Source of the DNA: an uncultured Bacilli bacterium | Lineage (GTDB): Bacteria; Bacillota_I; Bacilli_A; RF39; UBA660 | Direction of reading: 5' to 3' | DNA length: 64,000 nucleotides | NCBI GenBank assembly: GCA_934096265.1 | Contig: CAKOLI010000001.1 | Coordinates: forward strand, 186,001-250,000 | Shown here: positions 43,937 to 53,332 of the stretch, one piece after another | How the letters are laid out: each line of letters starts with the position of its first letter | How positions within the stretch are numbered: position 1 is the stretch's first letter | Position numbers and translations under genes: made by a program | Notes under the pieces: model-generated | What the model saw: the letters and a program-made list of their open reading frames with translations, nothing else | What the model was told of the DNA's origin: nothing | Database searches by the model: none

Positions 43937-43956
43937 GAGGAGTTGGGAGTGATAAA

Positions 43957-44250
43957 TTGAATATAGAGATAAATGTTTCAGATGTAGCAAGTTATGGGAA
44001 ACAGATGGTTGAGTGTTCTGGTATGTTTGATGATTCTGTAAAAGAATTTAATGCTTTGATAGATGCTATTAATACTATTTGGGATGGAGCAGATGCTTTA
44101 AAGTATGTAAATACTATGAGAGAGAAATATATTGTTGGGTTAAATGAGCTTAAAGAGTATATGTTAGAATATGGAACTTATTTACAGAAGGTGCCTGAGA
44201 GTTATTCGGCGCTTGATGAAGTGTTTTCATCAAAAAATATAGATGTGTGA
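43957..44250 (+). CDS. WXG100 family protein 3
   Basis: A 97-residue WXG100 protein starting at TTG 43957, after GGGAG. The turn motif is IWDGADALK near residue 44 and the tail has the YxxxD signal YSALD. No ATG is available in a sensible place. It resembles protein 1 in the pattern around the turn. Its stop overlaps the ribosome site of the next gene. Confidence 0.83.
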   Translation: MNIEINVSDVASYGKQMVECSGMFDDSVKEFNALIDAINTIWDGADALKYVNTMREKYIVGLNELKEYMLEYGTYLQKVPESYSALDEVFSSKNIDV

Positions 44251-44258
44251 GGTGGGGT

Positions 44259-44600
44259 ATGAATATATCATATAGTCAAGTAGAATCACAATGTAATCAA
44301 TTACATGAAACAGCTAAAAAAATGAAGGATATATTAGATATGGTTTCAGAAATAAGAAAGAATGCTTGTAATAGTGCTTCTTGGAATGGAGAGGCATCTA
44401 ATGCATATTCAGAGAAATTAAGTTTGCTGATTGGAAGTTTTGATGAGGCATTTTTAGAGATAGAAAATAGTATTTTGTATATGGCTAGTTGTTCTTCTGG
44501 ATATCAAGCATTAGATCAACGGGTAATGCAAGAGATTTGCTCTAATTTAAATATTACCGAACCTAATTTAAGTACGTCTAATATTTTTGGTGTTAATTAG
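44259..44600 (+). CDS. WXG100 family protein 4
   Basis: A 113-residue WXG100-type protein. ATG 44259 follows AGGTGGGG. The turn is SWNGEASNAY near residue 48, the secretion signal YQALD near 88, and there is a longer tail than in the other copies. The stop is directly before the next coding region, suggesting one polycistronic message. Probably a dedicated partner of the large effector encoded downstream. Confidence 0.8.
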   Translation: MNISYSQVESQCNQLHETAKKMKDILDMVSEIRKNACNSASWNGEASNAYSEKLSLLIGSFDEAFLEIENSILYMASCSSGYQALDQRVMQEICSNLNITEPNLSTSNIFGVN

Positions 44601-44601
44601 T

Positions 44602-45087
44602 ATGGATTTTGAAAATGTAGATGTACCTAGTTTGGTAAATGCACTTACACAATGCAAAGATTCGATAGATTATAAGGCGTCTTTAGAGTTAATTAATGAT
44701 ATATCAAATGTTTCTGTATGGCAATCTTCTTCACAATCAAATTTAAAAAATGCTCTAACGATACTTACCACGAATAGGTATACAGAACTTAAAGATAAGA
44801 TAGATTGTTATTTGACTGTAGCTTCTTATATAGCACAATATCAAAACTTAAGCAAAGAGAATATTCTTTTAAATAAGCAATATAATGATTTGTCTTATAA
44901 ATTATATTATGAAGAAGAGTATGAAACTCCTGTTACTTTAGCAGATGGAACTGTAATTAATGAGATAAATACAAGAAAAGTTATGGATAAAAATATAAAT
45001 AATCAAATGAATAATATAAAAAATAAAATAGATAAAAATAAAGAAAAAATGGATGAATTAAAAAAAATAATATATAATTCTATTTAA
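44602..45087 (+). CDS. Helical type VII-associated protein
   Basis: A 161-residue protein starting at ATG 44602, one base after the preceding stop, without a clear ribosome site of its own, so coupled translation is likely. It has a degenerate WXG-like turn (VWQSSSQSNLK near residue 38) and then a long Lys/Asn-rich coiled coil (KNKIDKNKEKMDELKK). It resembles the short helical partner proteins encoded next to LXG effectors (Lap-type chaperones); the assignment is inference. Confidence 0.6.
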   Translation: MDFENVDVPSLVNALTQCKDSIDYKASLELINDISNVSVWQSSSQSNLKNALTILTTNRYTELKDKIDCYLTVASYIAQYQNLSKENILLNKQYNDLSYKLYYEEEYETPVTLADGTVINEINTRKVMDKNINNQMNNIKNKIDKNKEKMDELKKIIYNSI

Positions 45088-45100
45088 GGAGGAAAGAAAA

Positions 45101-45382
45101 ATGAATTATGAAAAATATTTACCTATAGGTACAGTTGTGATTTTAAAAAATGGTACAAAGAGGGTTATGATTACTGGTTTTTGTTCAATATCTAATGGAG
45201 ATAAATCAAAAGTTTTTGATTATTCTGGATGTTTGTATCCAGAAGGGTTTATTTCTTCTAATCAAACTTTGTTATTTAACCATGATCAAATAGAGAAAGT
45301 ATTTTATTTGGGGTTTGTAGATGATGAAGAAAAAAACTTTAAAGCTAAATTAAATGAAATGCTAAAACAAATTAATCAATAA
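45101..45382 (+). CDS. DUF4176 family protein
   Basis: A 93-residue protein with YLPIGTVVILKNGTKRVMI at the start, CLYPEGFIS in the middle, and FNHDQIEKVFYLGFVDDEE near the end, all typical of DUF4176. This family is repeatedly found within type VII secretion loci of Bacillota. Its function is unknown. AAGGAGGAAAG precedes ATG. It sits directly before the large effector gene, which supports the reading of the cluster as effector, chaperones and accessory. Confidence 0.78.
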   Translation: MNYEKYLPIGTVVILKNGTKRVMITGFCSISNGDKSKVFDYSGCLYPEGFISSNQTLLFNHDQIEKVFYLGFVDDEEKNFKAKLNEMLKQINQ

Positions 45383-45413
45383 TTTAATTAAATATTTGGA
45401 AAGGAGTAAAAAA

Positions 45414-48260
45414 ATGAATGATATGTTCAAGATTAATGTTTCATTGTTAAAATCTTATGAAAGTAAATTTAATACAGAATTAAATAGTTTTAATAATAAA
45501 ACTTATGCTACCTTTTCATCTAGTTATTTAAATAGTTGTGCTGATGGTTGTGTTAGTAAGATGGCAAGCCAACTAGAAAAAATATATGAAACAATAAAAA
45601 AAGGATATACAAATATTGATAAGTGGTGGATTGATTATAATGATAATGCTTCTGGGTTAGAAAATTATTTGTCTGGCAAAGGTAGTCTTGGATCAATATC
45701 TGAAGCAAGTATTAGGAATAGTGCTAGTCAGTTACCTGAATTAAAAAAATATAATCTTGATTTTGCAGGGATTATTCCTGCTGGTATAGCTGGTGCAGAA
45801 TATGGTATGGCGTTTGCTAATAACACGGTAGTATCTAGTGTTGGTACATTTGATACGATAGATTCTGAAGTTCCTTCTTTAGGCTCAGTAATATCTGATA
45901 CAGTTGAGAGTGTATTTTCGGGTATTGCTGGTTGGTTTTCGTCTATACCTTGGTTAGAGAATGCCGCTAATTTTTATTGGAATATAATTAAATCTACTGG
46001 TGCTACTTTGGCAGTTTTTGTTCAATCTTTAATTCAAGGAATAGGTCAGTTTGTAGAAGCAATAGTTGATCTTGTGGCTATTGTTGGTACTGCTGCTGCA
46101 TCTATTGTAACTGGATTATGGGATGGTGGCCAAGCTATTTGGGGAGCAATAACTGGTGAAGATTGGGAATCTTTAACAAAAAAAATGTGGAATGGGACAA
46201 TGGGGTTTGTTGCAACCCAATATGTTGTAGGTTGGATGGATTTATTATATCAAAATACTGGATATGGTCAATGGTTAGTTGATAATGCCCTAGGTTTTGA
46301 TATTGTTAGAGGTATTGGGTCAGGAATAGGATATGTTGCTGGGATAGTAGCTTTAACTATTGCAACATTTGGAGTTGGAGGAGTCGCTGTTGCGGGAGGT
46401 AGTGCGGCCGCTGGAGGTGCTACTGCTGCCGCCGCTGGGAGTGCTACTGCCGCGGGTGGTATTACTATGTCTACTCAATTAGCAATAACTGCCACGGCTG
46501 CTGGAATAGGAAAGGGCGTACAGAATGCTTGGGCTGATGGTGCAAGTTTAGTTAAAGGATTAATCGCCGGAATACTTAATGGCCTATGGGAAGGATTTCA
46601 ATTTTATATAGGTGGTAAAATTAGTGGCTTGAATATTTTTGGGGGAAAAGGCCTTTTAGAATCAGTAAAGCTTTCAGGTGTAGGTACACAAGTATTGAAT
46701 AGTCTTGGTCGTATAATTTTAGATGGTATTGATGGTGGCGCAGAAGGTTTTGTTACTCCTCTTATTCAGACTATATATAAAGATGGTTATTATGATGAGA
46801 ATGGAGAGTATGTTGAGTTTTCAGATGTTAAGAGTCTTTCTGATGTTTTCGAACGTTATGGTAAAATATTTGAGGAAAATGGTGGCTTTGTAAATGTCTT
46901 GACGCAAGCTTCTGTTGGTGCAATATCTTCTTTGATAGGGGAACTGTTTGATTTAAGAAAATATTTTGGTAATAAGAAGAGTGAAAGTAAAGTTAATATG
47001 ACATCTGATGAGTTGCAAATAACGCTTGATAAATATAATGAATTAATGGAAATTAAAAATAGTGATGATTATAAGAAATATATGGATTTGAAGAATAATA
47101 AGTTATTTAAAGGTTCTATGCCAGAGTTTGATGGTGTAGAAAATGAACTTGCATCTATTTCTCTTGAACTAGCGCGTTATAAGTATAATCAATTAGTAGA
47201 AATTAAAAATAGTGATGATTATATTTCGTATATGGATAATGTTAAGAATGGATATAATCAAACTCCAAGACCAGAATTTGATAATATAGAAATGGAGTTT
47301 AAGGCGGTAGAATCTGACTTGGCAAAGATGGTACGACAACAACAATTTAAAATAGAAAAAGATAATGCTTTAAATGAATTTCAAAAAGTGATTAAAAAGG
47401 GCAAAAAGAGTGATAAAGAAGCAATAGACCTTATGTATGAACTTTTTGATACTAGTATTGTAGATGAAAACTGGGATGCCTTGAATGCATTACAGGCATT
47501 TAATAAAGCTAAAGAGAAAAATCCTTCAATACATCTAACTTCACTTGATGGACGAAATTGCTATAGTCCTTATTCTTATTCTATAAATATTAATAAAGGC
47601 AATAAAGTAAAAGAATTTATGGCTCATGAATTAGGTCACTTGTTCCATTTTGAATTACTAGATGAGGTTACTCCTGATAATTTCAATATGCTACTTGATA
47701 ATGCGCGAGCTAGTTTATCACCAGATTCAGTAACAAATCAATTTAGTAGTTATTATAATGAAGCTAAAAAAGAGTTTAACGATTTAGCATTAAATGATTA
47801 TTACACTTCTAAATTAGATTCTGATTTTTCTAGATTTTCTAGTATAGAGAATAAATCTCCTTATGTTAATATGACATATGATGAATTTCTAAAAGCATAC
47901 ACTGAAGACTTTGCAAAAAAACATCCTGAGGTTTCAGTAAGTGATTTAGAATATTTGACTACAAATGATATTAGAATGGATATTTATGCTGTAAATACAG
48001 AATATATGTATGATAATGGCATTCAAGCACTTTCTGATATTTGTGATGCTTTTTTAAAAGGAAAACTTGATGTTCCAGGTGCACTGGGTCATGGTGTAGC
48101 GTATTATTCTCTTCCTGATGATAGAGAGTTTAAGGAAATGATTGCAAACTTTACTGCAATGAAAATTATGGGAAATAAAAAAACTTTACAAATGACAAAA
48201 GAAATAATTGGTACATCATTGTATGATGTACTTGATGGTACTTTTAAGCAATTTAAGTAG
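45414..48260 (+). CDS. Large type VII effector with C-terminal HELGH zinc metallopeptidase domain
   Basis: A 948-residue protein; ATG 45414 follows GGAAAGGAG. Residues 1-110 are helical and WXG/LXG-like (KWWIDYNDNASGLENYLSG). Residues 150-340 are hydrophobic and Gly/Ala-rich, probably membrane-inserting. At about 538-640 two tandem ~60-residue repeats share EIKNSDDY and PEFD. The C-terminal ~230 residues hold HELGHLFHFE near 738 and, about 165 residues later, EFKEMIANF, where the Glu can be the third zinc ligand, as in gluzincins of the anthrax lethal factor type. This is the architecture of a polymorphic toxin: targeting region, repeats, variable toxin tip. A small gene after it may encode immunity. 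Target unknown. Confidence 0.75.
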   Translation: MNDMFKINVSLLKSYESKFNTELNSFNNKTYATFSSSYLNSCADGCVSKMASQLEKIYETIKKGYTNIDKWWIDYNDNASGLENYLSGKGSLGSISEASIRNSASQLPELKKYNLDFAGIIPAGIAGAEYGMAFANNTVVSSVGTFDTIDSEVPSLGSVISDTVESVFSGIAGWFSSIPWLENAANFYWNIIKSTGATLAVFVQSLIQGIGQFVEAIVDLVAIVGTAAASIVTGLWDGGQAIWGAITGEDWESLTKKMWNGTMGFVATQYVVGWMDLLYQNTGYGQWLVDNALGFDIVRGIGSGIGYVAGIVALTIATFGVGGVAVAGGSAAAGGATAAAAGSATAAGGITMSTQLAITATAAGIGKGVQNAWADGASLVKGLIAGILNGLWEGFQFYIGGKISGLNIFGGKGLLESVKLSGVGTQVLNSLGRIILDGIDGGAEGFVTPLIQTIYKDGYYDENGEYVEFSDVKSLSDVFERYGKIFEENGGFVNVLTQASVGAISSLIGELFDLRKYFGNKKSESKVNMTSDELQITLDKYNELMEIKNSDDYKKYMDLKNNKLFKGSMPEFDGVENELASISLELARYKYNQLVEIKNSDDYISYMDNVKNGYNQTPRPEFDNIEMEFKAVESDLAKMVRQQQFKIEKDNALNEFQKVIKKGKKSDKEAIDLMYELFDTSIVDENWDALNALQAFNKAKEKNPSIHLTSLDGRNCYSPYSYSININKGNKVKEFMAHELGHLFHFELLDEVTPDNFNMLLDNARASLSPDSVTNQFSSYYNEAKKEFNDLALNDYYTSKLDSDFSRFSSIENKSPYVNMTYDEFLKAYTEDFAKKHPEVSVSDLEYLTTNDIRMDIYAVNTEYMYDNGIQALSDICDAFLKGKLDVPGALGHGVAYYSLPDDREFKEMIANFTAMKIMGNKKTLQMTKEIIGTSLYDVLDGTFKQFK

Positions 48261-48286
48261 GTAATTAAGGAAAGAGATGGTTATAT

Positions 48287-48529
48287 ATGGATGATAAAGA
48301 TAATAGATTGTTATGGAATATTTTGGAAGTTAAATATTTAAAAATGTTTGGTAGAGAGATTAGTTGTGATCCGAATGATAGTTATGACCTTTTTCCTTTA
48401 GGTTGGTATTTGGATATTGATGTTGATACAAAGATTAAAATTTTATTAGAGGCATTAGAGAATAATAAAAAAATAGTAGATACATCTTTATATCAAGATA
48501 TGTTGAATGAAAGAGATAAAAGATTATAA
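48287..48529 (+). CDS. Small protein after the effector, candidate immunity protein
   Basis: An 80-residue acidic soluble protein, preceded by AAAGAGATGG, 26 bases after the effector. I do not recognise the family. It has LLWNILEVKYLKMFG, then DLFPLGWYLD and a helix KIKILLEALENNKKI. Position immediately downstream of a toxin-like effector and small size fit an immunity protein, but nothing in the sequence proves it. Confidence 0.5.
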   Translation: MDDKDNRLLWNILEVKYLKMFGREISCDPNDSYDLFPLGWYLDIDVDTKIKILLEALENNKKIVDTSLYQDMLNERDKRL

Positions 48530-48589
48530 ATATATATCAGAATATATCAGACCTTTTTATGATGTTATTTTAGGAAGGAGTATAATACA

Positions 48590-51500
48590 ATGCGAGTTTC
48601 AACGATAAGGGCATTAAAAATTAATAATATACTGTTACCAGATAAGATAGAAGGGAATTATTGGATTGATGGTACTGATGATAATGGTATAAAAAGGAAT
48701 TTAATATCTATAGAGTCTTATGATGGTAAATGGAGATTAATAAGTAATAAGGAAGTTTATTGTGTAGTAGCTGGGGAGAAGGTTCCATATATTAATTTGG
48801 AAGAGGGTAAATTTTATTTAGTGGTTAATAGTGTAGCTAAGGAAAATTTATTGTTGTATTGTTCTTCTGTTTTGGCTAGTTATAATTGTTATGATATAGA
48901 AGAATTTTTGAAAGATGGAATAACTATTGGTAGTGAACCTAGTAATTTGATTACGTATTCTATTTTAGATTCTTTATGTGCTTGTATTAAATATGAAAAG
49001 GGAAATGTTTTTGTTGTAGATAATAAGTCAAGATGTGGTGTGTATGTAAATGATGTTAGAGTTATAGGAAAAAGGGAGTTAAAAATAGGGGATATTATTT
49101 TTATTGCTGGTGTGAAGATTATATTTTCTATAAATTCTAAAAAGACTCATTGTATTTATGTTAATGATGGTTCTTTAAATGGAGTGGGTGTGAAATTATC
49201 AAAAACTGTGGATATGCAAGTAGTTAATAATGATTTTTATGAATTAGAGCAGGAAGTGGAATATCCATTATATGATGAGAAAGATTATTTCCATAAGGTT
49301 CCTAGGTTTTTTCAAAAAGATGAGGCTTTAGTTTTACAAGTTGATCCACCTCCTGCGAAAGTAGATGAAGGGAATAATTCTTTATTATTGACAATAGGTC
49401 CAATGATAACGATGTCTATGACTTCTTTGGTTACTGGTTATATGGCTTTAAATAATGTTTTAAATGGGGATGCTACTTGGGCTAAAGCGACACCTTCGTT
49501 AGTTATATGTGGCGCGATGTTTGCTAGTGTATTTATATGGCCTATATTTACTAAGTGGTATGATAAGAAAAATAGAATTAAGAATGAGTTGCTTAGGCAG
49601 CAAAAATATAGTGAGTATATAGAAGCTAAGAGGAAGATGATTATAGAAGCTAAAAACCAACAGACGGCAATATTGACAAATAATTATATAAATATAAAAG
49701 AGGCTGTAGATACTATTTTAAGAAAATATACTGGGTTATGGCAACGTAGGATAGAAGATGATGACTTTTTAGATGTAAATTTGGGATATGGAAGTTATCC
49801 AATGAAAATTGATATTAAGTATCCAGAAGAAAGGTTTTCAATGGTTGAGGATAATCTAAAGGATATGGTATTAAAGTTAGGGCAAGAGCCTAAGTTGTTG
49901 TTAAATGTACCAGTTGTGTTTTCTTTAAGGGAAGCTTTTATAAGTGGTATAATTGGTGGGTATGAAATTAATGAGTTTACTAGAAGGTTGTTAATTCAAA
50001 TACTTGCTTTACATAGTTATGATGATTTGAAAATTGTTTTTTTGACTGATGAAGAAAAAGAATCTGAATGGAAGGTATTTAAACAGGTTCCTCATTGCTT
50101 TTCTGATGATAAGAGTTTAAGATTTTTCGCGACAAATAATGATGAATATAAAGAGGTTTGTTATTATTTAGATAAGATTTTTGATTATAGAAAAGAAAAG
50201 TCTAATACGGATAGTAAGATAAATAGTTTTAATCAATCTTTTTTAATAGTGACAGATAGTTTTAAGAAGATTAGGAATTTTGATATTATTAAAGATATTT
50301 TGGAGAGTAAGAAATATTATGGTTTTAGTATTTTGATTTTAGATAATAAGATAACTAATTTGCCTGATCAATGTTCTGATTTTATAAGTTTAAGTAAGGA
50401 TAATGGGGAACTTAGAAATAATAAGAATATAACTGAAAGTATTAAATTTTCGGTGGATTTATTATCAAGTGTTGATTATGATGGTTGTGTTAAGGCATTA
50501 GCTAATATTCCAATAGAATTGTCTTTAGATGATGAAAACCAAATTGCCTCTAAGATAGGTTTTTTAGAGATGTATGATGTTGGGAAGATAGAACAGTTGA
50601 ATTCTCCGACTAGGTGGGTTAAAAATAATCCAATTTTAAATTTGCAAGTTCCGGTTGGTATTGGTAAAAGTGGGGAAAAGATTACGATTGATTTGCATGA
50701 GAAGTATCATGGTCCACATGGGTTAATTGCTGGTATGACGGGAAGTGGGAAGTCAGAGTTTATTATTACGTATATTTTATCAATGGCTATAAATTATCAT
50801 CCATATGAAGTTCAGTTTATTTTGATTGATTATAAAGGTGGAGGATTAGCGGGGGCTTTTGAGAATAGTAGTACTGGATTAAAGTTACCACATTTGGTTG
50901 GAACTATTACTAATTTGGATGCTAATGAGATAAAGAGGAGTCTTGCTTCTATTGATTTTGAGTTAAAAAGAAGGCAAGCATTATTTAATACTGCAAGGGA
51001 ATTTTCTGGAGAGGGTACAATTGATATTTATAAGTATCAAAAGATGTATAGAGATGGTATTGTTAAGGAACCTGTTTCACATTTGTTTATTATATGTGAT
51101 GAGTTTGCAGAATTAAAGAGTCAGCAACCAGAGTTTATGGCACAGTTAATTTCAACAGCACGTATTGGTCGTTCTTTAGGGGTGCATTTGATTTTAGCTA
51201 CGCAAAAGCCAAGTGGTGTGGTCGATCCCCAAATATGGAGTAATACAAGATTTAGAGTATGTATGAGGGTGCAAGATAAGTCTGATTCAAATGAGGTTAT
51301 TAAATGTCCTGATGCTGCATATTTAAAGCAAACAGGAAGGTTTTATTTTCAAGTAGGGTTTAATGAAGTGTTTTTACTAGGACAAGCTGCTTATGCTGGT
51401 GGGAAATATATTCCATCTGAAAAGGTAACTAAGACAATAGATACAACTATTAATTTTATTGATAATATTGGTTATACGATTAAGAAGGTTGATACTAAGG

Positions 51501-53221
51501 TTAAAACTGATACTGTAGTTGTGGATATTGGAGAGGAATTAAGTAATATAGTAAAATATTTAGATAATATTGCAAAGGAACAAAATATTAAATGTAGGCC
51601 ATTATGGTTGGAGAAGATTCCAGAGGATATTAGAATAGAGAATTTGGCTTTAAAATATAAATATGAGAAAGAAGAATATATAATTAATCCAATTATTGGG
51701 GAATATGATATACCTTCAAGGCAAGAACAAGCTTTGTTAACTTTGCCATTATCAAAAGAGGGTAATGCATTGATTTATGGTTCTTCAGGAAGTGGTAAAG
51801 AAAACTTTATTACAACATTGCTTTATTCATCTAGTATGTATTATTCACCAGAAGAGGTAAATTATTATGTAGTTGATTTTGGTTCTGAAGTTTTAAGGAT
51901 GTTTAATGATTATCCAATTGTAGGTGATATATTAGATTCAGATGATGAAGAGAAAATTAAAAATTTATATAAGATGTTAAACGCGACGATTGAAGAGAGA
52001 AAGATTTTATTTTCTGAATATAATGGAGATTATTATACTTATTGTAAGAATAATGGTAAGGCTATTCCAAGTATTGTAGTAGTTATAAATAATTATGAGT
52101 CATATCAAGAAACATATCCAGAGTTTGATGATATGCTTATTGTATTATCAAGGGAGTGTAATAAATATGGTATATTCTTTGTGCTTACTGTTAATACTCC
52201 GAATGGGTTACGTTTTAAGTTAAGACAAAATTTTTCGTTAACATATGTATTGCAACAAAATAGTAATGATGATTATACAACTATTTTAGGTAATGTATAT
52301 AAAAATTATCCTGCAAAGATTTTTGGTAGAGGGATTTTTAAGACGGATGATGTATATGAATTTCAAACTGCTTTGGTAAGTGATAAGGATAATATTATTA
52401 AATATGTAAAAGATAAGAAAAATGAGTTAAAGAATAAATATTCTACTATGGCTAAGCGAATTCCTGTTTTGCCTAATGTTGTGGATTATTCTTCAATATA
52501 TAAAGATTTTGGTAAGTCATCATCTTTAATTATTGGTATTGATAAATCTTCTTTGAAAATATGTAAATTTGATTTTAATAAAAATTATTTAACTATAATT
52601 TCAATGTTGGATTTAACTGCAAGTAGTAATTTTTTAAATCCATTTATAAATCAAATTATTGCTAATAATAATTCAATGTTATTTGTTATAAATGCTTCTG
52701 ATGACGAGATAGATGATAAGTATAAATCACAATATCAGTATGTTGATCATCAATTTAATGAGGTTTTTGTTAATTTATTAAATTTTGTGAAAGAGCAATA
52801 TGATGGTTATGTTAAAAATGATTATAATAAGAATATTTTTAATAATATGAGGAAGGTATATTGTATTATAATAGGGATTGATTCTTTTAAGATGCGTCTT
52901 AATGATGATAACAAGAGTAAATTTGCTGATTTATTTATAAACGGTAAGGATTTAGGTATAATTAGTTTTATAATTGTAGATAGTATTGATCAGATTAGAA
53001 AGGTAGAGATGGAATCTTGGTATAAAAATTGTGTTAATAACAATTTTGGTATTTGGATAGGTAATGGTATAAATGATCAGTTTAGTTTGAGGATAAGTCA
53101 AAAGATTGAAGAGATGAAAGAAGATGTTCCGAATAATTTCTGTTTTGTAATTAAACGCGGTAGGGTTCAATATGTAAAATTCGTTGAAAAATTAGAGTTA
53201 GATATTAAAAGTAATGAGTAA
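48590..53221 (+). CDS. essC: EssC-type FtsK/SpoIIIE ATPase of the type VII secretion system
   Basis: A 1543-residue motor. An FHA-like domain covers about residues 108-185 (ends DVRVIGKRELKIGDIIF), two membrane helices lie near 264-285 and 303-320, then come ATPase domain 1 with Walker A GMTGSGKS near 715 and Walker B IICDEFAEL near 835, domain 2 with GSSGSGKE near 1064, and a degenerate third domain without a Walker A. This is the order of Staphylococcus EssC and Bacillus YukBA. AGGAAGGAG precedes the ATG. It is the only recognisable core component here: EsaA, EssA and EssB are missing. Its stop is one base before the right terminator repeat. Confidence 0.93.
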   Translation: MRVSTIRALKINNILLPDKIEGNYWIDGTDDNGIKRNLISIESYDGKWRLISNKEVYCVVAGEKVPYINLEEGKFYLVVNSVAKENLLLYCSSVLASYNCYDIEEFLKDGITIGSEPSNLITYSILDSLCACIKYEKGNVFVVDNKSRCGVYVNDVRVIGKRELKIGDIIFIAGVKIIFSINSKKTHCIYVNDGSLNGVGVKLSKTVDMQVVNNDFYELEQEVEYPLYDEKDYFHKVPRFFQKDEALVLQVDPPPAKVDEGNNSLLLTIGPMITMSMTSLVTGYMALNNVLNGDATWAKATPSLVICGAMFASVFIWPIFTKWYDKKNRIKNELLRQQKYSEYIEAKRKMIIEAKNQQTAILTNNYINIKEAVDTILRKYTGLWQRRIEDDDFLDVNLGYGSYPMKIDIKYPEERFSMVEDNLKDMVLKLGQEPKLLLNVPVVFSLREAFISGIIGGYEINEFTRRLLIQILALHSYDDLKIVFLTDEEKESEWKVFKQVPHCFSDDKSLRFFATNNDEYKEVCYYLDKIFDYRKEKSNTDSKINSFNQSFLIVTDSFKKIRNFDIIKDILESKKYYGFSILILDNKITNLPDQCSDFISLSKDNGELRNNKNITESIKFSVDLLSSVDYDGCVKALANIPIELSLDDENQIASKIGFLEMYDVGKIEQLNSPTRWVKNNPILNLQVPVGIGKSGEKITIDLHEKYHGPHGLIAGMTGSGKSEFIITYILSMAINYHPYEVQFILIDYKGGGLAGAFENSSTGLKLPHLVGTITNLDANEIKRSLASIDFELKRRQALFNTAREFSGEGTIDIYKYQKMYRDGIVKEPVSHLFIICDEFAELKSQQPEFMAQLISTARIGRSLGVHLILATQKPSGVVDPQIWSNTRFRVCMRVQDKSDSNEVIKCPDAAYLKQTGRFYFQVGFNEVFLLGQAAYAGGKYIPSEKVTKTIDTTINFIDNIGYTIKKVDTKVKTDTVVVDIGEELSNIVKYLDNIAKEQNIKCRPLWLEKIPEDIRIENLALKYKYEKEEYIINPIIGEYDIPSRQEQALLTLPLSKEGNALIYGSSGSGKENFITTLLYSSSMYYSPEEVNYYVVDFGSEVLRMFNDYPIVGDILDSDDEEKIKNLYKMLNATIEERKILFSEYNGDYYTYCKNNGKAIPSIVVVINNYESYQETYPEFDDMLIVLSRECNKYGIFFVLTVNTPNGLRFKLRQNFSLTYVLQQNSNDDYTTILGNVYKNYPAKIFGRGIFKTDDVYEFQTALVSDKDNIIKYVKDKKNELKNKYSTMAKRIPVLPNVVDYSSIYKDFGKSSSLIIGIDKSSLKICKFDFNKNYLTIISMLDLTASSNFLNPFINQIIANNNSMLFVINASDDEIDDKYKSQYQYVDHQFNEVFVNLLNFVKEQYDGYVKNDYNKNIFNNMRKVYCIIIGIDSFKMRLNDDNKSKFADLFINGKDLGIISFIIVDSIDQIRKVEMESWYKNCVNNNFGIWIGNGINDQFSLRISQKIEEMKEDVPNNFCFVIKRGRVQYVKFVEKLELDIKSNE

Positions 53222-53222
53222 G

Positions 53223-53272
53223 AATGTTTTAAAGATTGAGATTTTTATATTAGGATTTCAATCTTTTTTTGT
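53223..53272 (+). repeat. Right copy of the 50-bp terminator repeat after essC
   Basis: Identical over 50 bases to 42808-42857, including the stem AAAGATTGA/TCAATCTTT and T tract. It ends the type VII cluster and functions as its intrinsic terminator. Identity of both copies argues for recent duplication or ongoing gene conversion. Confidence 0.9.
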
Positions 53273-53332
53273 ATAGGGGAGTAGAAATAATGTTAATTAT
53301 TTGATATAATGTTTATAGTAGGAGTGATTGAT

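Noticed and set aside
47030..47330. CRISPR or short tandem DNA repeat in the effector gene
   Set aside because: Only two copies of a ~150-base coding unit with diverged sequence, explained as protein repeats; no spacer pattern. No CRISPR array was seen elsewhere.
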